A stretch of DNA of 23,265 bases from a virus, in the IMG/VR virus record IMGVR_UViG_3300042465_001674, positions 1 through 23,265 of that record; one strand, given 5' to 3'. Shown piece by piece: positions 8,414-17,364 of the stretch; the stretch's first letter is position 1; each line of letters begins with the position of its first letter. A program made the position numbers and the translations under genes. The notes beneath the pieces are model-generated. The model was not told the DNA's origin. It saw only the letters and a list, made by a program, of their open reading frames with translations, and made no database searches.

Positions 8414-9316
8414 ATGTCATCAAATCTACTCCAATTAGTTCAACAAGTAACTGCTGAACTAAACCTTGCCGTGCCAACTTATGTTGTTGGTAACACTAGC
8501 CAAGATGTGCAACAGATTCTTGCGTTAATGAACCGTGCAGGGTATGACTTGCTAAAAGAGCATAACTGGCAAGCATTGGAGTTAGAGTATCGTTTCTACA
8601 CAACAGCAATAACCACAACCTGTGACACCATCAACAACACTTATGACTTATTAAATGTTGCTGATACCACAGGTTTGGACAACACCTACTCTATCGTGGG
8701 TACAGCAATTCCTCAAGATACTTATGTAAATTCAGTAACAGGATCAACAGTTACCACCACACAACTTGCTTCTGCAACGAGTATTGGTGGTACTGTTACC
8801 TTTAGTAAGACCAAGTATCCGCTACCCCCTGACTATGAAACAGTCACGGATAATACCCATTGGGATAAAACAAAACATTGGCAAATGTTAGGGCCAGTAG
8901 ATGCTCAACAATGGCAATGGCTTAAATCAGGTTATATTTCAACAGGCCCACGGGTTCGTTGGAGAATTTTAGGTAATGAGTTTCAGATTTGGCCGCCTTA
9001 CAACACTTTAGAATATTTAGGTTTTGAGTACCGTTCTAAAGGCTTTGTAAGAAGTGCAACAGGTGATGTAAAGAACAGCTTTACAGCCGATTCAGATACA
9101 ACGGTGCTAGACGATACAATCATGGTATTGGCTACAAAGCTTAAATACTTCCAAATTAAGTCGTTTGACACTACTGCATTGCAACAAGACTACAGCCGTT
9201 ATTTGAGCATTGCCAAGGCTAACGACAAGGGTTCAGCTACATTGTCATTCGCTCCTCAACCAAGTGCTGTATTGATTGGATGGGCAAACATACCTGATAC
9301 TGGCTACGGTAGTTAA
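8414..9316 (+). CDS. Head-tail connector/adaptor-like protein
   Basis: 300 residues. The N-terminal helical region ends in N-R-A-G-Y-D-L-L-K-E-H-N-W-Q-A-L, a pattern common to podovirus adaptor (gp4-like) proteins. A Thr-rich beta segment (residues 60-130) looks like an insertion. Then comes Y-P-L-P-P-D-Y-E-T-V-T-D-N-T-H-W-D near residue 136, followed by W-Q-W-L-K-S-G and R-V-R-W-R. These Trp-rich motifs are what I know from the tail adaptor family that docks beneath the portal. Helical C-terminal residues 228-275 would contact the portal. The assignment rests on motif memory and position between head and tail genes. Confidence 0.6.
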   Translation: MSSNLLQLVQQVTAELNLAVPTYVVGNTSQDVQQILALMNRAGYDLLKEHNWQALELEYRFYTTAITTTCDTINNTYDLLNVADTTGLDNTYSIVGTAIPQDTYVNSVTGSTVTTTQLASATSIGGTVTFSKTKYPLPPDYETVTDNTHWDKTKHWQMLGPVDAQQWQWLKSGYISTGPRVRWRILGNEFQIWPPYNTLEYLGFEYRSKGFVRSATGDVKNSFTADSDTTVLDDTIMVLATKLKYFQIKSFDTTALQQDYSRYLSIAKANDKGSATLSFAPQPSAVLIGWANIPDTGYGS

Positions 9317-9318
9317 TC

Positions 9319-11328
9319 ATGGCAGTACCTAAAAAGTTTTCTGCTAACACAACTTCTGTACCAGCACCTATTGGTGGATGGAACGCTAGGGATTCCCAAG
9401 CTAACATGAACCCAATGGATGCTATTCAGCTTGTAAACTGGTATCCAACCCCTACTGATGTGACCATGCGTAAAGGGTGGACACAATCTAGCTTATTAAC
9501 AACAACTACGGGCGTTGTAGCCATAAGCACTATTACCCGTGTAAGTACGGTTGCTACGCTTACAACGGCTTCAGCACATGGATTGTCAACTGGTAATCAA
9601 GTCGCTATTTCAGGTTGTACACCTTCTGAATACAATGGCGTATATACAATTACAGTAGTCAATAGCACATCATTCACCTACACAATGGCTTCCGTTCCTT
9701 CAGGTAGTGCATCAGTAGTCGGTAGCTATGAAAAGGGTATTACAACCCCTGTAAATACTTTAATGAATTACACAGAAGTGGGCGGTTACGAGCTATTTGC
9801 TGTGGCAGGTGATACTATTTACCAAGCTGATGTAAACCCAGCAGTTCGTGTATTTACAGGTATTCAAAGCGATAAATTACAGTCGGTCAATATAACCAAT
9901 ACAGCAGGACACTTCTTGGTAGCTTGTAACGGTGTTGATCCAGTAATGATTTATGACGGTACACGCTGGTTTTATGTAGCTACAACCACAACTGCCCAAA
10001 CAATTAGCACGATTACTAGGGGTGGAACTGGAAACTTAACCGCTACCGTGACTACTTCTGCACCGCATGGATTGGTGGACAAAAACAGAGTAACTATTTC
10101 AGGTGCTACAGAATCAAATTACAACGGCACTTATGTTATTGATGTAACGGGGGCTAGTACCTTTACCTATACGATGGCTACTGCCCCTACCGCAGATGCT
10201 TCAGTAGTGGGTACTTACACAACTATTGGTATTACAGGCGTTAATTCAAATACATTTGTTAATGTAAATTTGTTTAAAAATCGCTTGTATTTCACCCAAA
10301 AAGACACTTTAGCTTGTTGGTATCTTGATGTAGATGCTATTGGTGGTGCAGCTTCACCACTATATTTTGGTGGAATTGCTAGAAATTCAGGCTATTTGCA
10401 AGCAATGGGTACTTGGACACTAGATGCTGGTCAAGGTGCAGACGATTACGCTGTATTTGTGACTAGCATGGGTGAAGTGATGGTCTATAACGGCACAGAT
10501 CCTGATGACGCAACTACTTGGGCATTAAAAGGCGTATGGCAACTAGGTCAAACATTCAACCGTAGATGCTTTTTTAAGTGGTCAGGCGATTTACTGTTGC
10601 TTACCAAAGACGGTTTAGTGCCTTTGGCTTCTGCTTTGCAATCTAGCCGATTAGACCCCCGTGTAAACCTTACAGACAAGATTTATTTTGCTGTAAGTCA
10701 GGCCGCTACCTTGTATAGCGACTTATTTGGATGGCAAATTAACTATTACGCTAGTGCAAACATGCTAATTTTATCTATTCCTACAAGTACAGGAATGGAG
10801 CAATTTGTAATGCACAATATCACAAAGGCTTGGGGTAGATTTACTGATATTCAGGCTTATTGTTGGGAACTTTCAGGCGATTCCGAAATGCTTTTTGGTG
10901 GCAATGGCATCGTAGGTCTTTTCTATGATGGATATTCTGATAACGGTACAAACATTACAGCTACTGCACAGCAAGCGTACAGTTATTACGAAAGGCCTGG
11001 CCAATTAAAGCGTTTTACCTTGGTAAGACCAATTCTTCAGTCTACAGGTGGCGTACCCAATGTGGTATGTGGCTTAAGCGTTGATTTTGATACACAATCC
11101 CAACTAGGGCAGGTGCAATTTAACCCAAGTACCTTAACAGACGGTGTTTGGGATACCTCAAAGTGGGATCAAGCAAACTGGGCTGGCGGTTTAATTACTA
11201 CTAAGATATGGCAAGGCGTAACAGGATTAGGCTTTGCAGGTTCAATTAACTTAAATGTGGCAAGTCGTGGCATTGAGTTACATTGGGCAAGTACCGATTA
11301 TGTGATGGAAGCTGGGGGCGTATTGTAA
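9319..11328 (+). CDS. Large tail/stabilisation protein with duplicated beta module
   Basis: 669 residues. The N-terminus P-A-P-I-G-G-W-N-A-R-D and N-W-Y-P-T-P are typical of podovirus tail-completion proteins in the P22 gp10-like/stabilisation or tail-nozzle group. A roughly 70-residue Thr/Ser/Gly-rich module appears twice (residues 69-136 and 229-300); each has I-S-T-I-T-R, A-(H/P)-G-L, Y-N-G, S/T-F-T-Y-T-M and A-S-V-V-G. The remainder is beta-rich with W-x-L-G-x-x-F-N-R-R near residue 410. The protein probably forms the tail tube or nozzle between connector and fibres. The duplicated modules are likely surface-exposed add-on domains. It begins two bases after the preceding stop. Confidence 0.65.
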   Translation: MAVPKKFSANTTSVPAPIGGWNARDSQANMNPMDAIQLVNWYPTPTDVTMRKGWTQSSLLTTTTGVVAISTITRVSTVATLTTASAHGLSTGNQVAISGCTPSEYNGVYTITVVNSTSFTYTMASVPSGSASVVGSYEKGITTPVNTLMNYTEVGGYELFAVAGDTIYQADVNPAVRVFTGIQSDKLQSVNITNTAGHFLVACNGVDPVMIYDGTRWFYVATTTTAQTISTITRGGTGNLTATVTTSAPHGLVDKNRVTISGATESNYNGTYVIDVTGASTFTYTMATAPTADASVVGTYTTIGITGVNSNTFVNVNLFKNRLYFTQKDTLACWYLDVDAIGGAASPLYFGGIARNSGYLQAMGTWTLDAGQGADDYAVFVTSMGEVMVYNGTDPDDATTWALKGVWQLGQTFNRRCFFKWSGDLLLLTKDGLVPLASALQSSRLDPRVNLTDKIYFAVSQAATLYSDLFGWQINYYASANMLILSIPTSTGMEQFVMHNITKAWGRFTDIQAYCWELSGDSEMLFGGNGIVGLFYDGYSDNGTNITATAQQAYSYYERPGQLKRFTLVRPILQSTGGVPNVVCGLSVDFDTQSQLGQVQFNPSTLTDGVWDTSKWDQANWAGGLITTKIWQGVTGLGFAGSINLNVASRGIELHWASTDYVMEAGGVL

Positions 11329-11769
11329 TTGCGTAGAGTTACTACTGAAAATCAGGAGTTTATGCGAGCATGGATTGAACGCATATTATTCCAAAAGTTT
11401 GGTGATGAAGCTAGGTTTATAGGGCAGGAAATAGACGGTAATTTGGTAGCAGTAGTGGCTTTTTGCGGTTTTTTACCAAATGCTTGCAATATGCACATAG
11501 GTACGGTTGGTGAGAATTGGATGTCAAAAGATTTATTGTGGGCGTGTTTTGATTACCCCTTTATAAAATTGGAAAAAAAGGTTATATTAGCGACATTGGA
11601 TGCTGAAAATAAAGAAGCAGTCCGATTGAACCGACACCTTGGTTTCCAAGATAAATGCGTAATTAAAGATGCTCACGAAAATGGGGATTTATTAATTATG
11701 ACAATGAAGCGTGAAGATTGTAAATGGTTGAATCTAAACGCTCCATTAAGGAAATTACAAGGAGAGTAG
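11329..11769 (+). CDS. GNAT-family N-acetyltransferase
   Basis: 146 residues from TTG 11329, immediately after the previous stop; the first ATG (11362) would cut 11 residues, so the start is uncertain and no strong SD is visible. The C-terminal half shows the GNAT acetyl-CoA fold pattern: K-K-V-I-L-A-T-L-D-A-E-N-K-E-A-V-R-L-N-R-H-L-G-F at residues 83-106, where N-x-x-A-x-x-L/F-x-x-x-L-G-F is the usual family ending. The family transfers an acetyl group from acetyl-CoA to an amine. A GNAT gene of this kind between tail and ejection genes recurs in podovirus-like phages; its substrate is unknown, and a virion protein or a host surface amine are both possible. Confidence 0.7.
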   Translation: MRRVTTENQEFMRAWIERILFQKFGDEARFIGQEIDGNLVAVVAFCGFLPNACNMHIGTVGENWMSKDLLWACFDYPFIKLEKKVILATLDAENKEAVRLNRHLGFQDKCVIKDAHENGDLLIMTMKREDCKWLNLNAPLRKLQGE

Positions 11770-11770
11770 T

Positions 11771-12763
11771 ATGGGCGGTTTAGGCTTAAATACAATGGTG
11801 GCTACAGGAACTGGCGGTAACGCTCAAGCTCCTAGTTATGGCAATCAAAATTTGCAGAACGCTGCGACTAATTTCCAAACACAATATGGTAGCAATCCAT
11901 TTGTGCAAGCCGCTCAAGCTAACACTATGGGCAACATCCAAGGTGCTCAAACAGCAACTGCTGCCAACCGTGTAAATCAACAAACTCCTTACGGAAGCTT
12001 ACAATACACTCAAACTGGTACAGATCAGTTTGGCAACCCTATGTGGTCTGCAAATCAAACTGTAGCCCCTGAATTTCAAGGTGCTTTGGGTAATATTTCA
12101 AACCAATTAGCATCACAAACAAACACACCATTTAATGCAAGCCAATTTGCCCCACAAACAAGTGTGGCTGGTGGTGGAATGGAAGGTTGGGATAAGGCAT
12201 CAAATTTATTGATGAGCCGTTTAAATCCTCAGATTGAACAAGGTCAAGAGCGTTTACAAGCCCAATTAGCCAATCAAGGTATTGCTGCTGGAACAGAAGC
12301 CTATAATCGTGCCATGACTTTACAAGGTCAAAAAGAGAATGATTTAAGAACACAAGCACAAATAGCTGGCTCTCAAGTTCAAAATCAAATGTTTGGTCAA
12401 AATTTACAAGCTGGTCAATTTGGTAATCAAGCTCAAAATCAAGCTTATCAACAAGCTATGGGTGGTTATAACTTGCCATTAGCTCAGTTAGGTGCGTTTA
12501 GACAAGCTACTGCACCAACATACATTAACCCATACACACAAGCTGCTGTTGCTGGCCCTGATATTTTAGGTGCTTACACATCTAGTGAAGCGGCTCGTAT
12601 TGCTCAACAAAACGCTGATGCTGCTAAACAAGCGGCTTTAACTGGTGGTTTATTCCAATTAGGTGGTAGTGCATTAAGCAACCCTAGTGCAGTATCAGGT
12701 CTTGGTGGGTTAATTAACAAAGGTATTGGTGCAGCTGGTGATTTCTTAGGTGGATTATTTTAA
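11771..12763 (+). CDS. Gln/Ala-rich internal virion (ejection-type) protein
   Basis: 330 residues, unusually rich in Gln, Ala, Asn and Gly and poor in charge. Landmarks are N-R-V-N-Q-Q-T-P-Y-G-S-L-Q-Y near residue 66, a helical section with L-N-P-Q-I-E-Q-G-Q-E-R-L-Q-A-Q-L-A-N-Q-G-I near residue 151, and a Gly-rich hydrophobic C-terminus ending in a G-G-L-F motif that could insert in membranes. I recognise this arrangement from podovirus proteins encoded just before the ejection proteins. Strong SD GGAGAG lies 6 bases before the ATG. The likely role is a protein carried inside the head and ejected with DNA (inference). Confidence 0.6.
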   Translation: MGGLGLNTMVATGTGGNAQAPSYGNQNLQNAATNFQTQYGSNPFVQAAQANTMGNIQGAQTATAANRVNQQTPYGSLQYTQTGTDQFGNPMWSANQTVAPEFQGALGNISNQLASQTNTPFNASQFAPQTSVAGGGMEGWDKASNLLMSRLNPQIEQGQERLQAQLANQGIAAGTEAYNRAMTLQGQKENDLRTQAQIAGSQVQNQMFGQNLQAGQFGNQAQNQAYQQAMGGYNLPLAQLGAFRQATAPTYINPYTQAAVAGPDILGAYTSSEAARIAQQNADAAKQAALTGGLFQLGGSALSNPSAVSGLGGLINKGIGAAGDFLGGLF

Positions 12764-13125
12764 TGACACCTAGCGAAATCATCCAAGCTGATGCTAGTCG
12801 TACTGGTTACGACCCAAGCCTTGCTCTTACAAAACTAAAAGGGCAAGTTGAAAGCGGTCAATCCATTATGTTGCGTGAAAACGATAGCATTTTGGTATTG
12901 ACTAAAATTGGTGATGGTATTGCTGAATTACATTTATTTACAGCAGATAAACCATTAACTCTTGCTAAATCAGCTTTAAGGTTTTTAGAAAAAGTAAGTC
13001 AATCCGATACACAAAGAGTGTACGGAAAAGCAGATAACGACCAAATTGTGCAACTTCTTAAAAACTTAGGTATGGAAGTGCAAGAATCTGATCGCCCTGA
13101 ATATAACTGGATGCTAGACCTATGA
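12763..13125 (+). CDS. Small conserved phage protein, unknown function
   Basis: 120 residues, starting on TAATG with the preceding gene and overlapping the next by ATGA. It has a folded alpha/beta pattern: N-terminal helix, then a strand-turn pattern S-I-L-V-L-T-K-I-G-D-G-I-A-E-L-H-L-F-T at residues 42-60, then helices and K-N-L-G-M-E-V at residues 105-111. The K-x-L-G-(M/F) ending recalls GNAT-like acetyltransferase folds, but the acetyl-CoA binding signature is not visible. It recurs next to ejection-type genes, which suggests a virion or assembly role. Function unknown. Confidence 0.55.
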   Translation: MTPSEIIQADASRTGYDPSLALTKLKGQVESGQSIMLRENDSILVLTKIGDGIAELHLFTADKPLTLAKSALRFLEKVSQSDTQRVYGKADNDQIVQLLKNLGMEVQESDRPEYNWMLDL

Positions 13126-14018
13126 AACTAGATGCTCACTATGGAATGTTGCCATTAGGTGCTTTTGAGCATTGTGGCGATAAGCGTATCAAACCACAAG
13201 GCGGTGGCGGTTTTATTGGTGACATTGTTGGCGGTGCTGTTGACATCGTTGGTGATGTTGTAGGTGGCGTAGGCGATGTTGTTAGTGGTGCTGTTGATGT
13301 TGTAAAAGATGCTGGCTCATGGGTTGATGACAAAGTAAACGAGGAAATTCCAGGGGGTTGGTACACAGTAGCCGCTGTTACTGGTGCAACTATGGGTATG
13401 CCAACTGACTTAGGTTTAAGTGAAGCTGGTGCGGCAACTGCTGGAGCAGAAACCGCTGGTGCTGCTGGATCAGGATTTGGACTTAACCCAGCTTCTACAG
13501 GTGGTTTTGGTTTATCTACAAGTACTGCTGGAACAGGAATAAATACAGGTGCTTTAAATAGCATGGGTTATTTGGGTGGTGCAGGTAATTTAGCGGCAGG
13601 AACTGCTGGTTTAACTGCTAGTCAAATTGCTAATGCTGGTATGGCTGGTTCAGTTGGCTCTAACGCTTCTAGCGGTTTAGGTTACTTGGGTGGTGCAAGT
13701 TCATTACCAAGTGGTACTGCTGGCATTACTGGTGTTACATCTACGCCATTTTTTGATAGTTTAGGTGATGCTGCCAAGAGTGTTGGTGACTTAATGAGTG
13801 GTGGACAACAACAACAAGGTGGTTTAAATACTGCCTATATGTTGGCAAAAGGATTATCAGGCGGTCAAGAGAACGCACCTATTGGTTACAACATGAACCA
13901 AAGTCCTTTTACATTCACAGCACAACAACCAATTCAAGGGGCTTATAATCAACAAACAAGCCCTTTAAATATTTCAGATCAAACAAAGAATTTAGCTAAT
14001 TTATTGAGGAATACATAA
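13122..14018 (+). CDS. Gly/Ala-rich internal virion (ejection-type) protein
   Basis: 298 residues with extreme Gly, Ala, Ser and Thr content. After a short N-terminus comes an amphipathic repeat (residues 31-66) built on G-D-(I/V)-V-G-G-A-V-D type units, which alternates Gly, Val and Asp and could form a membrane-active helix or sheet. Two Y-L-G-G-A motifs recur in the middle (near residues 149 and 188). The C-terminus is Gln/Asn-rich. The composition fits proteins packaged in podovirus heads that form a channel across the cell envelope during DNA entry. It overlaps the preceding gene by ATGA and the next by TAATG. Confidence 0.5.
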   Translation: MKLDAHYGMLPLGAFEHCGDKRIKPQGGGGFIGDIVGGAVDIVGDVVGGVGDVVSGAVDVVKDAGSWVDDKVNEEIPGGWYTVAAVTGATMGMPTDLGLSEAGAATAGAETAGAAGSGFGLNPASTGGFGLSTSTAGTGINTGALNSMGYLGGAGNLAAGTAGLTASQIANAGMAGSVGSNASSGLGYLGGASSLPSGTAGITGVTSTPFFDSLGDAAKSVGDLMSGGQQQQGGLNTAYMLAKGLSGGQENAPIGYNMNQSPFTFTAQQPIQGAYNQQTSPLNISDQTKNLANLLRNT

Positions 14019-15346
14019 TGGCCCAACCTATCTATTTAGACCCTGAATTACAAGGTATTGAACGCCAAAGACAACTAGCCCAAGCTTTGCAACAGCGTGG
14101 TATGCAAACTCCACAAGGTCAAATGGTTAGTGGCCGTTATGTTGCCCCATCTTTTACTCAATATTTAGCCAACGCTTTTGATATTTACGGTGGTAAAACA
14201 GGCGTTGAACAAGCTGAAAAAGGCATGGCAGCTTATCAACAAAGACAACAAAAAACAGCACAACAAAATATTGCTGATGCTTTACGCTTGTCTAGGGGTG
14301 GCGAACAAACTGTGTATGGGGCTGGTATGGAAGGCCCAACTATGGAAGTTAAACAAGTTGCACCTGATACCAATGCTGCTATTGCTCAATTGCTAAGACC
14401 AAACGCAACCGCTATGGAAACAAACCTTGGTGGTAAATTGTTAGAAAGACAATTTAGAGAACCTAAATGGGAAAAAGTTGAAAGATTGAACGTTAGAGGC
14501 GATACAGTTGCTGGCATGGTGGATGTAAATAGCCCACAACCAGAGTTAACATTTAGAGAAATTGGCGTTTCTAAACCATCATTAACTCAAAAAGATATTC
14601 TTGATTTTCGTGATAGAGGCATTAATGTTGGCGGTGGTATGCCATCTAGCGGTATGCCTATGGTTGGTGCTCAAGGTGGCGGTCAAGTAAAACAAGTTTC
14701 AGGTGATGCTAAATATATGCCAGCTATTCTACCTGTTTATGAACCTGATCCAAATTTATCACCAGCACAAAATCGTGAAGCGGCTGGTAAGTTTTCAGAA
14801 GAACAGCGTAAAAATGTAAAAAATGCAAAAAATACATTTGATTTGCTAAAAGATGCTTCAAGTATTTTAAATACTGGAAGCCCTAGCTCTGGTATGTTAG
14901 AAAGTATGACTACATCAACTAAACAGTTCTTTGGTCAAGGTGGAGAAACATCTAAAGCAGACCAAAGATTGAATATGATTGCTGGTGCTTTAACTATGAC
15001 ACAACCAAGATTTGAAGGCCCACAAGGCGTTTTGGATGTGAAGTTGTATGAAAAACAAGCTGGTGATTTGGGCAATCCTAATCTTCCAATTGAAACTCGT
15101 CTAGCTGCAGTTCAACAGATGATTAACTTGCAGAAGAAATACTATCCAAACGGTGATTGGGAAAGCATTGATGTTTCAGGCCCAGTAATGACTAAACAAA
15201 CATTATTAAAAGGCGAGAAACGCTTTGACCCTGTTACTTTTAGACAAGGTTTAAAGCCACAAGATCAAGCAGCGTTTGATTGGTCAAGAGCAAATCCAAA
15301 TGACCCACGCTCCAACGAAATCAAACAAAAACTAGGAATTAAATAA
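14018..15346 (+). CDS. Probable internal virion protein
   Basis: 442 residues. The N-terminal 80 residues are Gln-rich and helical (L-D-P-E-L-Q-G-I-E-R-Q-R-Q-L-A-Q-A-L near residue 6, then Y-V-A-P-S-F-T-Q-Y near residue 46), a pattern I know from ejection-type proteins in podovirus-like phages. A mixed middle part follows. The C-terminal third is helical with Y-E-K-Q-A-G-D-L-G-N-P near residue 344 and W-E-S-I-D. No enzyme motif is visible. It is coupled to its neighbours by TAATG at both ends, which places it in a co-translated set of four. Confidence 0.5.
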   Translation: MAQPIYLDPELQGIERQRQLAQALQQRGMQTPQGQMVSGRYVAPSFTQYLANAFDIYGGKTGVEQAEKGMAAYQQRQQKTAQQNIADALRLSRGGEQTVYGAGMEGPTMEVKQVAPDTNAAIAQLLRPNATAMETNLGGKLLERQFREPKWEKVERLNVRGDTVAGMVDVNSPQPELTFREIGVSKPSLTQKDILDFRDRGINVGGGMPSSGMPMVGAQGGGQVKQVSGDAKYMPAILPVYEPDPNLSPAQNREAAGKFSEEQRKNVKNAKNTFDLLKDASSILNTGSPSSGMLESMTTSTKQFFGQGGETSKADQRLNMIAGALTMTQPRFEGPQGVLDVKLYEKQAGDLGNPNLPIETRLAAVQQMINLQKKYYPNGDWESIDVSGPVMTKQTLLKGEKRFDPVTFRQGLKPQDQAAFDWSRANPNDPRSNEIKQKLGIK

Positions 15347-16866
15347 TGGCCTTTAATCCTGATTTATATCTAAAAGCACAACGAGAAAAAGGTGATGAAT
15401 CTGCTCGTGCTAAAGGGTTTGACCCTGATGCTTATTTAGGGCAAACAGGTGCTGACAGAGGCAACATTATTAATACTGATGTTCCTACTGTTGTTGGAAC
15501 ACGACCAAATGCTGTAAATGCTCAACCTATTGAACAGCCAAGAACTATGGCTGATTACGCTAGAGCTTTGTATGAAGTGCCAGCAGCCGCATTAAGTTCA
15601 GTACCATCAGCTTTAGCTTACGGTTATGTGCCTTCAGGTTCTGCTCCTGAAGTTCGTCAAGCTGCCGAAGAAAGGGCTGCTAAATACCAATACATGCCAA
15701 GATCACCAGTTAGCCAAGATGTATTGGAAACTGTTGGTGAAGCATTAACTGATGCAAAAATACCACCTTTTATTCCAGTATTAGGTACTACAGCAAGAGC
15801 TACACAACAAGCTGGCAGAACTACAGCACCATTGGTTAGAGGTAATTTACCTTCTTTTGACCAAGCTACAACACCTAAGCCATCTCCATCTGTGATTGCA
15901 CAAGGTTTACGCCAAGCAGAACCTTCTGTTATGGAAGGTGTTGCACAAAGATACAAAGAGGCATTTAATGCACCAAAACCAGAGCCAAAACCTAGTTTTG
16001 CAACTGCTGAACAATTAGAATCTGCTTCAAACAAGCTATTTAAGCAAGCCAAAGATGCAAATATTCTTATTGACACCAAAGAATTTACAGAAAGCATGGC
16101 CAATCTTGGCAAAGAATTACGCCAAGAAGGTTATACACCAATAGTTTATCCTAAAATTACAGCCGCTTTAGATGAATTGACTAACGCTGGCATTCCAAAA
16201 GATTACACAGAGTTAAGAGCATTACGCAAAATTATTCAAGGGGCACAAAAGAGTCCTGATGGCGAAGAAAAGCGTTTGGCCACAATTCTTAAGAGCGAAT
16301 TTGATGATTATGTTTTAAATATTCCTGAAAGTGCTGTAACTCAAGGATCTAAAGAAGGTCTTAAAGCATGGAAAGAAGCTAGAGATATTTACAGCAGAAT
16401 GAGTAAAGCTGAAGTCTTTGAAGATATGCTTGATAAAGCTGAAATTACTAAAGGTAAATTTTCTCAATCAGGACTTGAAAATGCTTTATTTACAGAATTA
16501 AAGAATTTAGCAACAAATCCTAAAAAATTGCGTTTGTTTACACAAGCAGAGCAAAAAGCTATTAAAGAAGCAGCACAAGGAACAACCGCTCAAAATGCTT
16601 TAAGAATTATTGGTAAATTTGCCCCAACAAGCACGGTAAGTAGTATTTTTCCTTTGCTATTAACAGGAGCTAGTGCACCTCTTGGTCTTGCTACAACAGG
16701 AGCTGCAATTGGTGCAAGAGTTGGTGCAACTCAAATGAGAAAAAAACAAGTAGAACAATTAGCGAATTTAATGCGTGGCAGAGTAAATCCTGAATGGCAA
16801 GCAGAACCAAAGCCCGTTAATGAACAACTTATAAAAATGCTTAGAATGGATAAGGAGAGTAAATAA
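15346..16866 (+). CDS. Probable internal virion protein with C-terminal hydrophobic segment
   Basis: 506 residues. The N-terminus has two copies of a F-(N/D)-P-D-(L/A)-Y-L motif (residues 3-9 and 25-31). Residues 75-110 are Pro/Ala-rich, and residues 210-400 are helical and charged. A hydrophobic Gly/Ala stretch at about residues 425-465 could span a membrane. A basic helix (K-K-Q-V-E) follows. No catalytic motif is seen, so it is not an obvious transglycosylase, although proteins in this position often help phage DNA cross the envelope. It begins and ends on TAATG overlaps. Confidence 0.5.
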   Translation: MAFNPDLYLKAQREKGDESARAKGFDPDAYLGQTGADRGNIINTDVPTVVGTRPNAVNAQPIEQPRTMADYARALYEVPAAALSSVPSALAYGYVPSGSAPEVRQAAEERAAKYQYMPRSPVSQDVLETVGEALTDAKIPPFIPVLGTTARATQQAGRTTAPLVRGNLPSFDQATTPKPSPSVIAQGLRQAEPSVMEGVAQRYKEAFNAPKPEPKPSFATAEQLESASNKLFKQAKDANILIDTKEFTESMANLGKELRQEGYTPIVYPKITAALDELTNAGIPKDYTELRALRKIIQGAQKSPDGEEKRLATILKSEFDDYVLNIPESAVTQGSKEGLKAWKEARDIYSRMSKAEVFEDMLDKAEITKGKFSQSGLENALFTELKNLATNPKKLRLFTQAEQKAIKEAAQGTTAQNALRIIGKFAPTSTVSSIFPLLLTGASAPLGLATTGAAIGARVGATQMRKKQVEQLANLMRGRVNPEWQAEPKPVNEQLIKMLRMDKESK

Positions 16867-17144
16867 TGTCACGCAACGGATCGGGTACTTATACCCTACC
16901 TGCTGGTAATCCAGTAGTTACAGGAACAGCTATTACAACTAGCTGGGCTAATACAACCATGTCAGATATTGCTGCTGGTTTAACTCAATCTGTAGCTGCT
17001 GATGGTCAAACGCCAATGACAGGCCCTTTAAACATGACCAACAATTTGATTGAGAATGTGGCTGATGCTACTGCAAGCGGTGATGCTGTTTCCCTAAACT
17101 TCGTGCAAACAGGTACATACACCGTAGATTGCGGAACTTTCTAA
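16866..17144 (+). CDS. Stand-alone tail-fibre adaptor-like protein
   Basis: Only 92 residues. It matches in pattern the N-terminal virion-anchor segment of podovirus tail fibres: M-S-R-N-G-S-G-T-Y-T-L-P-A-G-N-P-V at the start, then T-S-W-A-N-T-T-M-S-D-I-A and a D-G-Q-T-P-M-T-G-P-L-N-M segment at residues 47-58. In the family this segment is normally followed by a long receptor-binding shaft. Here it stops after residue 92, with no shaft reading frame behind it. It may be an adaptor for the fibres encoded at 373-3174, or the remnant of an exchanged fibre gene. Confidence 0.65.
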   Translation: MSRNGSGTYTLPAGNPVVTGTAITTSWANTTMSDIAAGLTQSVAADGQTPMTGPLNMTNNLIENVADATASGDAVSLNFVQTGTYTVDCGTF

Positions 17145-17154
17145 GGTGCAAGTT

Positions 17155-17364
17155 ATGTCATTTGAAATTGATCCTGTTAAATACGGGCAACTTTGGGAAA
17201 AGGTTGACAATCTAACCGCTAAAGTTGACAAACTAGAAGAAGGCATGGAAGAACTGCTTGCTTTAGCCAATAAAGGCAGAGGTGGTTTTTGGGCTGGAAT
17301 GATGATTGTTTCCGCTTTTTCTAGTGTTATTGGTTTTGTAGCTCATTACTTCACATCAAAATAA
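17155..17364 (+). CDS. Small coiled-coil plus TM protein of the lysis region
   Basis: 69 residues from ATG 17155, which has AAGG 8 bases upstream; a GTG three codons earlier (17146) has no SD. Residues 9-40 form a heptad-like charged helix (L-W-E-K-V-D-N-L-T-A-K-V-D-K-L-E-E). Residues 45-66 form one hydrophobic membrane span rich in Phe, Val, Ser and Gly. It lies directly upstream of a membrane protein gene, a holin-like gene and a peptidase gene. It could be a small holin, antiholin or accessory lysis protein; this cannot be decided from the sequence. Confidence 0.6.
   Translation: MSFEIDPVKYGQLWEKVDNLTAKVDKLEEGMEELLALANKGRGGFWAGMMIVSAFSSVIGFVAHYFTSK

Noticed and set aside
9319-11328. Diversity-generating retroelement target in the tail protein repeats
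   Set aside because: No reverse transcriptase, template repeat or adenine-specific variation is visible in the window.
13139-13564. 141-codon minus-strand frame opposite the Gly/Ala-rich protein, and similar long antisense frames elsewhere
   Set aside because: Low-complexity shadow of the forward gene (Pro/Ala-rich from GGT/GCT codons), without SD or coupling.
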